Position numbers and translations under genes: made by a program. The notes beneath the pieces are model-generated. The model worked only from the letters and a program-made list of their open reading frames with translations. It was not told the origin of the DNA and made no database searches. A stretch of DNA of 18,276 nucleotides from CAYOLL01 sp964404765 [NCBI: uncultured Gemmatimonadota bacterium] (GTDB taxonomy: Bacteria; 4572-55), in the NCBI GenBank assembly GCA_964404765.1, contig CAYOLL010000124.1, forward strand, positions 1-18,276, in the 5' to 3' direction. Below, in pieces: positions 1 through 6,507 of this stretch (the first letter of the stretch is position 1; every line of letters begins with the position of its first letter).

Positions 1-88
1 GTAACTTATGAAATCGTCAATGGTTAAAGAACGGACACTAATGCTTCGCAAGGTTCATTTTAACCTGTTTTTGTGAGAATACGATTTT
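1..88. other. Short non-coding tail downstream of ktrA
   Basis: This 88-base stretch follows the ktrA stop codon. I see no credible open frame in it. A weak inverted repeat (AAGGTT ... AACCT, about 50-66) lies here but lacks a GC-rich stem and a following T-run on the transcribed strand, so I do not call it a terminator. Confidence 0.4.
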
Positions 89-787
89 CTAAATGTGATC
101 CAACATATCGGTCAAGCGCTTCACGTCTTTATCATGCCCAAAAACGACCAGAATATCGTTCTCTAAAATTTGATCATCCGGGCGCGGCACAGCATGGATT
201 TTCTCGCGGATGACATCGTGGCCGAGAATATTTTTTCCGATCTCGCGCCGCTTGATGGTGACCAGGTTGACCCGATAGGTTTCGCGCAGTTTTAGCTCAA
301 CCAGGGTTCGCCCGACAAATTCATGCGGGGACTTGAGTTGAACGATGCTGTAATCGTCGCCAATTTCCATCTGATCCAGAAAAATGCCGGAAGCCAGGCT
401 ATTGGCCACCCGCAGGCCGATCATTTCTTCGGGCAACACCACCATCTCGCAGCCGAGTTGCTCCAGAATTTGGCGCTGCAGAAAGGTAGCGGCCCGGGCG
501 ACAACGCGCGGCACACCCATTTGCTTGAGCAAGACCAACGTCAGCAGGCACTCTTCAAAGTTGCCGATTCCGACGACGGCGGCATCCACCGACGCCACTT
601 CCTGCGCTTCCAGTGCGGCGCGATCCGTGCTGTTGAGCTGGACGGCGATCATCACCTTATCTTTGATCTGCTCGATCAAATCCATGCTTTTGTCAATGGC
701 GATGACTTCGGCTCCCATTTCCGCCAATGACACGGCGACCTGACGGCCAAATAAGCCGAGCCCGATGACGGCAAAGCGTTTGGTCAT
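89..787 (-). CDS. ktrA: KtrA/TrkA-type K+ uptake regulatory subunit (RCK protein)
   Basis: Cytoplasmic gating subunit of a Ktr/Trk potassium uptake system. RCK rings of this family bind nucleotides and open or close the membrane subunit KtrB. The protein is 232 residues, close to the usual size of about 220. Residues 1-135 form a Rossmann RCK_N domain with the dinucleotide motif GLGLFG at 9-14 and the acidic residue D32 at the end of the second strand (AIDKS). Residues about 140-232 form a TrkA_C (RCK_C) domain. The ATG at 787 overlaps the ktrB stop (ATGA, 4 bp), which implies translational coupling and fixes the start: the same frame stays open further upstream, but that stretch lies inside ktrB in another frame and is not homologous. 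It is the last gene of the marC-ktrB-ktrA run. A single RCK unit, rather than the double unit of E. coli TrkA, favours the Ktr type. Confidence 0.95.
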   Translation of the reverse strand: MTKRFAVIGLGLFGRQVAVSLAEMGAEVIAIDKSMDLIEQIKDKVMIAVQLNSTDRAALEAQEVASVDAAVVGIGNFEECLLTLVLLKQMGVPRVVARAATFLQRQILEQLGCEMVVLPEEMIGLRVANSLASGIFLDQMEIGDDYSIVQLKSPHEFVGRTLVELKLRETYRVNLVTIKRREIGKNILGHDVIREKIHAVPRPDDQILENDILVVFGHDKDVKRLTDMLDHI

Positions 788-2607
788 CCGATTTGCACTC
801 CTTCGGTCGGATATTGGTAATTTTGCGGTTGTTGCTTTTGACTCACGGCTAAGGCCAGGTTGAACGGGCCAATACGACCCAAAAACATGGTCAGTATAAT
901 CAACAGCTTGCCGAACGGGCTGAGCGTAGGCGTAATGCCCGTGCTCAAGCCGACGGTGCCGATGGCCGACACGGTCTCGAACAAGATTTGGACGGGACGG
1001 ACACTCGGCTCGGTGATGGAAAGCAGAAAGGAAACGATCATCACGACGATGGCATAGAGCGTCACGACAACCAGCGCTTGAAACAGGACACTCATGGGAA
1101 TGACGCGCCGAAACATCTCCACGCGGGTTCGACCGCGCGCGGCCGAAACAACCGCTCCGATCAATATGCCAAAGGTGGTCAGCTTGATCCCGCCGGCCGT
1201 GGAGCCCGGTCCCGCGCCGATAAACATCAGCATCATGCCCAGAAGCAGCGTGGAATCGTGAACCGCGGAAAAGTCGACGGAGTTGAAGCCCGCCGTGCGA
1301 AAGACGACCGATTGAAAAAAGGCCGCCAGAATTTTTGTGGGAAGCGGCAGTTCGCGCAGACTTTGGTGATATTCCAGCGCAAAAAATAAACATCCGCCGC
1401 CAAAGATCAGGATGGTCGAAATAATGAGCGTCAGCCGGGATTGGATAGACAGTGCGAAAGTCATCTTGCCAGCCGCTTGCCGGGCCAGAAGTTTCCGGAA
1501 ATCCGTCATCACGCTGAATCCCAATCCGCCCAAAATAATCAGCCCGGCCAACGTCAGGTTGACGGGCACGCTTCCCACAAATGGCATGACACTTAAGGAA
1601 AATGTGGAAAAGCCCGCGTTGCAAAAGGCGGATATGGCGTGAAAAATGGCGTGATACCCGGCGTCGCCTGCGGGAAAGGCCGGGCGCCAGGTGGCAAACA
1701 GCAGCGCCGCGCCAATGGTCTCGATGCACAGCGTTGCCACAAAAATGGCCCGCACGGAGCGACCCAACTGGGCCAGATTCTCCGCGCTGAGCGCGTCCCG
1801 CAGAACTATCTTTTCCCTTTGGCTCAGCGCTTTACCGGAAAGATACGTAAAAAACGCTGTGACGGTCATTATACCCAATCCGCCTAACTGAATCAAGGCT
1901 AAAATAATGAGTTGTCCCGTGCGGGTAAAGACCGTGGCCGTATCAACGACAATCAACCCGGTGACGCATACTGCGGATGTGGACGTAAACAGGGCATCCA
2001 GAAAGCTGATTTTTTGCGTGGTAGCGGCCGGCAGCATCAGCAGGACGGCTCCCAGCAAGATAATGCCGGCAAAACCGATGGACACAATTTGCGCCGGAGA
2101 GATATTTTTGCGCGAAAGGGTTTGATTGAGCCGGATCAGACCCAAAAATAAATTGGCCACCAGATACAATTGCGTCCACACAATTTGTAATTGCAAGAGT
2201 AAGGCCGGTGAAATTTGATTCTGTTCGATTAACGCCGGGGAGAAAATTTCCAGGAAGATAATCTGGATGAGGACGCTGCTGCCCAAAAGATATTTGATTT
2301 TATGCTGCGCGATATACCGTCTGCGCTGACGATTGAGAATCAGACGCAGGAGGGCTTCCAGCAAGAAGCCAAAAACAAGAAATTGCTGACCTAAAAGCGC
2401 CACTTGTAGACTAAGTGGTGACAGGAAAAATCCGTATTGCAAAACTAAAAGCAACGCGCTTACGCCAAAGGATAGGAGCATCAACCATTGCAACCGGCGC
2501 TCAAAACGGCCCTCTTGCTCCGGGGTGAGCACAATTGGCGCGGTCAGTTTGAGTCTTTGGAATCGTTTCCGTCCGTGTCGCCAAATGAATCGCGCATTTT
2601 GCAGCAT
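784..2607 (-). CDS. ktrB: KtrB/TrkH-family K+ transporter, membrane subunit, with N-terminal extension
   Basis: Ion-conducting membrane subunit of the Ktr/Trk K+ (usually Na+-stimulated) uptake system; partner of the KtrA encoded next. The protein is 607 residues. The four pore-loop signatures with their selectivity-filter glycines are visible: SAVCVTGL (211-218), SAFCNAGF (326-333), FRTAGFNS (436-443) and SAIGTVGLSTG (547-557). The gate-loop region GAGPGSTAGGIKL (464-476) is also present. The first 165 or so residues are additional to the canonical core and contain several hydrophobic segments (about 40-62, 66-92, 106-124, 136-158), so this is the long form of about 600 residues rather than the 440-480 residue KtrB. 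The start is the ATG at 2607, preceded by GAGGGA. An in-frame TTG four codons upstream sits against that Shine-Dalgarno sequence and is less likely. The gene lies 27 bp after marC and overlaps ktrA by 4 bp. Confidence 0.94.
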   Translation of the reverse strand: MLQNARFIWRHGRKRFQRLKLTAPIVLTPEQEGRFERRLQWLMLLSFGVSALLLVLQYGFFLSPLSLQVALLGQQFLVFGFLLEALLRLILNRQRRRYIAQHKIKYLLGSSVLIQIIFLEIFSPALIEQNQISPALLLQLQIVWTQLYLVANLFLGLIRLNQTLSRKNISPAQIVSIGFAGIILLGAVLLMLPAATTQKISFLDALFTSTSAVCVTGLIVVDTATVFTRTGQLIILALIQLGGLGIMTVTAFFTYLSGKALSQREKIVLRDALSAENLAQLGRSVRAIFVATLCIETIGAALLFATWRPAFPAGDAGYHAIFHAISAFCNAGFSTFSLSVMPFVGSVPVNLTLAGLIILGGLGFSVMTDFRKLLARQAAGKMTFALSIQSRLTLIISTILIFGGGCLFFALEYHQSLRELPLPTKILAAFFQSVVFRTAGFNSVDFSAVHDSTLLLGMMLMFIGAGPGSTAGGIKLTTFGILIGAVVSAARGRTRVEMFRRVIPMSVLFQALVVVTLYAIVVMIVSFLLSITEPSVRPVQILFETVSAIGTVGLSTGITPTLSPFGKLLIILTMFLGRIGPFNLALAVSQKQQPQNYQYPTEGVQIG

Positions 2608-2611
2608 GATT

Positions 2612-2617
2612 TCCCTC
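2612..2617 (-). promoter_or_regulatory. Ribosome binding site deciding the ktrB start
   Basis: GAGGGA on the minus strand lies 4 bases before the ATG at 2607. It overlaps the alternative in-frame TTG at 2619, so it supports the internal ATG as the start of ktrB. Confidence 0.7.
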
Positions 2618-2634
2618 AAACCGGGCCGTTTGGC

Positions 2635-3243
2635 TCAGGGCAGCATTTCGCTGAAGCTGTTGCGCAAGCCATCCAGGATAAAGCTGACGGCTTTGGCGCA
2701 GATGAAAATGTAGAGAATACGGGTCACGACCGACACGCCGATGCGCCCGATAACAGCTTCCACGTAGGCTGTCAAATATAGCAGCGGCAGAATGGTAGCG
2801 TAGACCAAAACCGCGGCCCCGGCCGTAATCAAACTGCCACTGCTCTGCAATAACAAAATCGTGGTGATGATTGTGCCGGGACCGACCAGAAAGGGAAAGG
2901 CCATCGGAAAAGCGGCTACATTGTCGTATGTTTTATCTTTGGGCGTCGGAACGACCGGATGACCCAATACGCCTTTGGCGGCGACGATAAAAATCAGAAT
3001 GCCGCCGGCAATCTTGAAGGCGTCAATACTGACATGGAAGGCGCTCTGCAACATCCAATGGCCAAAAAAGGCGAAAATCAGCACAATGCTCAAGGCCGTG
3101 CTCACCGCAACGCGAAAGGTTTTGCGGCGCGTGGCTTTGTCCATATCCGCCGTAAAATCGGCAAAAATGGGCAGATTGCCAACGGCGTTAACCATGGCAA
3201 AAAGCACCATGTAATCATGAATGATCAGTTGGAGTGTTTCCAT
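2635..3243 (-). CDS. MarC family (UPF0056) integral membrane protein
   Basis: Six-helix inner-membrane protein of the MarC/UPF0056 family. The family was named from the E. coli mar locus, but its transport or other role has not been settled. The protein is 202 residues, the normal family size. The N-terminal motif FAMVNAVGNLPIFADFT (about 15-31) and the central GILIFIVAAKGVLG and AFPFLVGPGTI segments are the diagnostic family stretches. Hydrophobic segments run through the whole length except the basic/acidic loop around 32-43 and the loop near 95-107. The ATG at 3243 has only a weak upstream purine stretch. The gene starts 11 bp after the stop of the degenerate AsnB-like gene and ends 27 bp before ktrB, so it links the amidotransferase genes to the K+ uptake genes in one probable transcript. 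Confidence 0.9.
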   Translation of the reverse strand: METLQLIIHDYMVLFAMVNAVGNLPIFADFTADMDKATRRKTFRVAVSTALSIVLIFAFFGHWMLQSAFHVSIDAFKIAGGILIFIVAAKGVLGHPVVPTPKDKTYDNVAAFPMAFPFLVGPGTIITTILLLQSSGSLITAGAAVLVYATILPLLYLTAYVEAVIGRIGVSVVTRILYIFICAKAVSFILDGLRNSFSEMLP

Positions 3244-3254
3244 ATTTTTTGCAC

Positions 3255-4598
3255 TTACGATGCCACCGGTGCGCCTTTGGTCCGGCCCATCCAGGACAGG
3301 TCGGTCAAACGGCCAAAGGTTTCAGCAAAAAACCGATAGTACATTAGCTCCTCTTTGGTGTTGAGCCTCCAACCATTGGGTAAGATACGCGCTGCGCTAA
3401 ACTCTTGGTCGGTAATTTTGCTCGCGGCATGGTTTGCTAAAAGCTCGCCGACGCCTGCCCCTTCCCAGAATTTGGCTTTTGTTCGATTCAAAACCGCTGG
3501 AGGCAATTTGCCTTCCAATGCCCGTCGCAGAATCCACTTTTCGACGCCATCACGAAGTTTGTATTCCATGGGGATGCGTAAGGCAAACTCAAAAACTTCG
3601 GGATCGGCAAATGGCACGTATGCTATTGTGCCATGGGCGGAGGCGCAGCGGTCTACCCGTTGCAACGCCGTGTTGTGCAATCTTCCGGCAATGTCGAGCA
3701 ACTCCTTTGGCAAATCCTGACGCGGCATGGTTTTTAGATATGCGTAACCGGCAAAAAACTCGTCGCCGCCTTCGCCGGAAAAAACTTCCGTCACGTAATC
3801 CGAGGCGGCTTTGGCGGCCAAATAGTTGGTAATGCTGGATCGCACCAATAAGGCGTCAAAAGATTCAAGATGGTAAATAACTTCTGGCAGCGCTTTGATC
3901 ATCTCTTCCAGTGATATAATCACTTCGTGATGAACCGATTCGATATGTTCGGCGACTTGTCGGGCAAAGCCCAGGTCCGGCGCACCGGCTACGCCTGCGG
4001 CAATCGTATGCAGGGTTTTCACGTGGGGACGGGCGATGGCGGCGATGACGCTGGAATCTAAACCGCCGGAAAGCCAGGAACCGATGGTATCACCTTTTAT
4101 CCGTCCGGCCACGGCATTCTCCAATCGTTGCCGAAGCTCGTGGGCAATGGCATCCGGGCTATGATCCGATAGTTCGGACAGCGCCAATTCAACATAAGGT
4201 CTTTGCCTGGTTCCGTCAAAACAGCAGCCCGGCCCAAGTTCGTGAATATCTGTTGTAACCTCCAGCAGACCTTTGACTTCTGAGGCGATCACAAGCGCCC
4301 GATCTTCTGTCCAACCATAGTACATTGGCACTATGCCAAGTGGGTCCCGCGTCAATACGACACGCCCTTCTACCGTTTCTACGCGAGCCAGGGCCCGGTC
4401 ACTCATCAACTCCACAATACAATCTTGTTGATTAAAATGACGCAAAGGGTCTTGTTGTGGCGGCGTCCACAGAACGCCAAAGGTAGCGCCGTGCACTTCA
4501 ACAATTTTGGACTCTTTGCCGCGGTAAATCATCTTGTCTAACATCTTCCGCACAGTATCACGCGCGTTTTGCTTTGCGACAATTGCTATTCCAGACAT
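3255..4598 (-). CDS. AsnB-like ATP-dependent synthetase with inactivated glutaminase domain
   Basis: Class-II amidotransferase/asparagine-synthetase homologue of 447 residues. The C-terminal ATP-pyrophosphatase domain looks intact: the PP-loop SGGLDSS is at 187-193 and the second catalytic segment SGEGGDEFFAGY at 274-285. The N-terminal domain is degenerate. The nucleophile Cys2 of active glutaminases is Ser (MSGIA), and the glutamine-binding motifs seen in its neighbour (RLSIID, NGEIYN, TDTE) are absent, so the domain is about 37 residues shorter. The usual ARVPFLD segment reads AYVPFADP. It probably cannot hydrolyse glutamine. In the family, beta-lactam synthetase and carbapenam synthetase share this loss and use an internal amine, while others use free ammonia or another subunit's ammonia. 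It is clearly paralogous to the upstream synthetase (shared LPEVIY.LESFDA and RLHN..LQR.DR blocks). The start has AAAGGAG 7 bases upstream. The natural substrate is unknown. Confidence 0.88.
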   Translation of the reverse strand: MSGIAIVAKQNARDTVRKMLDKMIYRGKESKIVEVHGATFGVLWTPPQQDPLRHFNQQDCIVELMSDRALARVETVEGRVVLTRDPLGIVPMYYGWTEDRALVIASEVKGLLEVTTDIHELGPGCCFDGTRQRPYVELALSELSDHSPDAIAHELRQRLENAVAGRIKGDTIGSWLSGGLDSSVIAAIARPHVKTLHTIAAGVAGAPDLGFARQVAEHIESVHHEVIISLEEMIKALPEVIYHLESFDALLVRSSITNYLAAKAASDYVTEVFSGEGGDEFFAGYAYLKTMPRQDLPKELLDIAGRLHNTALQRVDRCASAHGTIAYVPFADPEVFEFALRIPMEYKLRDGVEKWILRRALEGKLPPAVLNRTKAKFWEGAGVGELLANHAASKITDQEFSAARILPNGWRLNTKEELMYYRFFAETFGRLTDLSWMGRTKGAPVAS

Positions 4599-4698
4599 AA
4601 TGTTGCTCCTTTCGTTAACGTGATGAAGAATCTTTCGGGAGAATCAATTTGGACTTTTTTTGATACACGTTCTTTGGTTAATGTTTGAACAGACTATA

Positions 4699-4852
4699 AA
4701 TGCGAATCAAGAGTTGAAAATATCCAATCCAATCGTGCGCCAAATTTGGAGTTCAAAGCGATAGCTTTGGCGTATGTGCGACTTTTCTCAAAGCTATCGC
4801 TTTGGACTCCGCGTAAATTCACGATTTTAAACTTCAACCCTTGATTCGCATT
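4699..4852. repeat. Long nested inverted repeat between the two AsnB-type genes
   Basis: Outer arms 4699-4718 and 4833-4852 are 20 nt with one mismatch (AATGCGAATCAAG.GTTGAA). Inner arms 4748-4769 and 4789-4810 are 22 nt with one T-G mismatch (core CAAAGC.AT.GCTTTG, ends GGAGT/ACTCC) around a 19-nt loop. The parts between arms match poorly. As RNA on either strand it would fold into a very strong hairpin. It begins 14 bp after the asnB stop and ends 100 bp before the next start. No T-run follows on either strand, so it is not a standard intrinsic terminator. It could be a non-autonomous mobile element (MITE-like), a REP-type repeat, or an mRNA stabilising/processing element. The rest of the 268-bp gap (4599-4866) shows no gene. 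Confidence 0.8.
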
Positions 4853-4866
4853 ATAAGTTAACGGGA

Positions 4867-6342
4867 TCAATAATCGTCAGTTCGCCCTAACAAGTTTAGG
4901 TTGTGTGGCTCACCAAAATGACCACAGTATATGCGATAGTATAGCAATTCTTCCTTTGTGCGCACGGGTAGAGGCGCGGCAGCGCTTTCCTTTGCAAATT
5001 CCGCATCGCTGATAGTTAGTTCGGCAAGGTGATCCAAAAGGTGCATGGAACCGGCGCCTTCAGAGAACTTTTGCTTTGGCCGCCAAACAATGTCCGCCGG
5101 TAAATAGGATTCAAACGCCTTGCGCAAAAACCATTTTTCCATGCCATCACTGGCCTGCCGCCATTCTAACGGCAGATTGAAGGCAAATTCGATCACATCA
5201 GGGTCCAGAAAAGGCACCCGGCCTTCGATGGCATGGACCATGGTCATGCGATCCGTACGTTGCAGATTGGAGTTGTGCAGCCGGTTTGTAATCGCCATCA
5301 GTTCCCGGAGCATGGCCTCCGGGTCGGTGATGCTTTTGAGATAGTGATAGCCGCCGAACAATTCATCCGCGCCTTCGCCGGTTAAAATGACTTTGACCTT
5401 AGACCGGGCCAGGCGCGACACCAGAAAGCAGGGAACGGCGCTGCGCACCAGCGGCGCGTCAAAAGACTCCAGATAATAAATCACCTCCGGTAAAACGGCC
5501 AGCATCTCATCACGACTGTAGCTGTATTCGGAATGAATCATACCCAGATACTGCGCCACCTGCCGGGCGGCCAGGATGTCGGGTGAATTTTCCATTCCCA
5601 CGGCAAAAGAGTGCAGATTGTCATGCTCCTCGCGCATCAAGGCGGCAATGATGCTGCTGTCCAATCCGCCGCTGAGAAAGACGCCCACCGGCACATCGGC
5701 CAGTAAGCGCTTTTTGACCGCCGCTTTAAGCATGTCCCGGCATTCCGCCAGCGTATCTGCCGGCGCACTGTCGGTAGGCCGCGGCTTTGGCAATTCGTAA
5801 AAGGACTTAAAGCCTTTTTCCGGCGAGAAAGTGTGGCCCGGCGGAAATTCACGAATATCATCATAGCCCGTCAACGCCTTGATCTCCGAGGCAAAAATCA
5901 TCCCGCCGTTGGTGTGGGCATAATACAAAGGTTTGATGCCGATGCGATCCCGCGCCAGAAATAAGCGCCCGTTGTCGTAAATGGCAAAGGCAAACATACC
6001 TTCCAGACCAGAAACGCAGGATTCGCCAAGTTCTTCATACAGATGCAAAATGACTTCTGTGTCGGTATTCGTTTTAAAGGTGTGGCGTGATTCAAGCAGA
6101 CTGCGCAGACGGGGAAAGTTGTAGATTTCGCCGTTCAGAATAATGCACTTATCGTTGGTTTCGTTAAAGATGGGTTGCTTACCGCCCTCCACGTCAATGA
6201 TGGACAGGCGCAGGTGACCCAAAGCCGCGGTTGGGGTGATAAAAACCCCGCTATCGTCCGGGCCGCGATGACGCAGTTTTTCCATTGCTTTTTGGATGTC
6301 CGGTGGGGCCGGTTTGCCAAATGATGCCACAATGCCACACAT
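4867..6342 (-). CDS. asnB: Asparagine synthetase B, glutamine-hydrolysing
   Basis: Two-domain cytoplasmic enzyme, expected to convert aspartate (or a related acid) plus glutamine and ATP to the amide, glutamate, AMP and PPi. The protein is 491 residues, shorter than the 554 of E. coli AsnB, mainly in the C-terminal tail. The class-II glutaminase domain is complete: nucleophile C2 (MCGIV), RHRGPDD (24-30), R45 in RLSIID, NGEIYN at 70-75 and TDTE at 93-96. The synthetase domain has the PP-loop SGGLDSS at 224-230, GEGADELFGGY at 322-332, EGRVPFLDP near 373-381 and the RPKQKFSEG segment near 421-429. GGAG lies just upstream of the ATG at 6342. It is 165 bp after the B12 protein gene and precedes its degenerate paralogue. 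Because of that pairing, the acceptor may not be plain aspartate. It could also act as the ammonia source for the neighbouring glutaminase-dead protein, which is inference. Confidence 0.93.
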   Translation of the reverse strand: MCGIVASFGKPAPPDIQKAMEKLRHRGPDDSGVFITPTAALGHLRLSIIDVEGGKQPIFNETNDKCIILNGEIYNFPRLRSLLESRHTFKTNTDTEVILHLYEELGESCVSGLEGMFAFAIYDNGRLFLARDRIGIKPLYYAHTNGGMIFASEIKALTGYDDIREFPPGHTFSPEKGFKSFYELPKPRPTDSAPADTLAECRDMLKAAVKKRLLADVPVGVFLSGGLDSSIIAALMREEHDNLHSFAVGMENSPDILAARQVAQYLGMIHSEYSYSRDEMLAVLPEVIYYLESFDAPLVRSAVPCFLVSRLARSKVKVILTGEGADELFGGYHYLKSITDPEAMLRELMAITNRLHNSNLQRTDRMTMVHAIEGRVPFLDPDVIEFAFNLPLEWRQASDGMEKWFLRKAFESYLPADIVWRPKQKFSEGAGSMHLLDHLAELTISDAEFAKESAAAPLPVRTKEELLYYRIYCGHFGEPHNLNLLGRTDDY

Positions 6343-6376
6343 GGTAGACTCCTTTCATTGTTGAAGTTACTCTAAC

Positions 6377-6479
6377 AACCACGAAATACACTAAATACAC
6401 GAAAAATGAAAAATGAAAAAACATAATGTTATTTTTTTCAGCATGTTACAATTTCGTGTATTTTGAGTATTTCGTGGTT
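6377..6479. repeat. Inverted repeat with 28-bp arms upstream of asnB
   Basis: Arms 6377-6404 and 6452-6479 are 28 nt each and pair with two mismatches. Each arm is built from the units CCACGAAATAC and AATACACGAAA. They flank a 47-nt A+T-rich spacer with runs of A and T. The element fills most of the 165-bp gap between the B12 protein gene and asnB. A+T-rich intergenic units related to CACGAAATACACGAAA occur in many environmental bacterial genomes, to my recollection. As RNA it would form a long hairpin. No typical terminator T-tract follows the outer arm. Confidence 0.8.
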
Positions 6480-6507
6480 CAATAGCTTTTTAGAGTGGAC
6501 TCATTGA

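Noticed and set aside
788-1729. Upstream extension of the ktrA frame to a 546-residue product
   Set aside because: The extension lies wholly inside ktrB in another frame, is rich in Arg/His without domain sense, and the RCK domain starts exactly at the ATG overlapping the ktrB stop.
3255-4598. Treating the degenerate synthetase as a pseudogene
   Set aside because: The frame is intact, the ribosome binding site is strong, and the ATP-binding and synthetase motifs are conserved, so the loss is confined to the glutaminase function.
4699-4852. Reading the long hairpin after asnB as an intrinsic terminator
   Set aside because: No run of T follows the stem on the transcribed strand, the stem is far longer than usual, and the next gene in the same direction is a functional partner.
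6377-6479. Reading the CACGAAATAC units as a CRISPR or tandem repeat array
   Set aside because: There are only two arms in inverted orientation, with no regular spacers and no cas genes.
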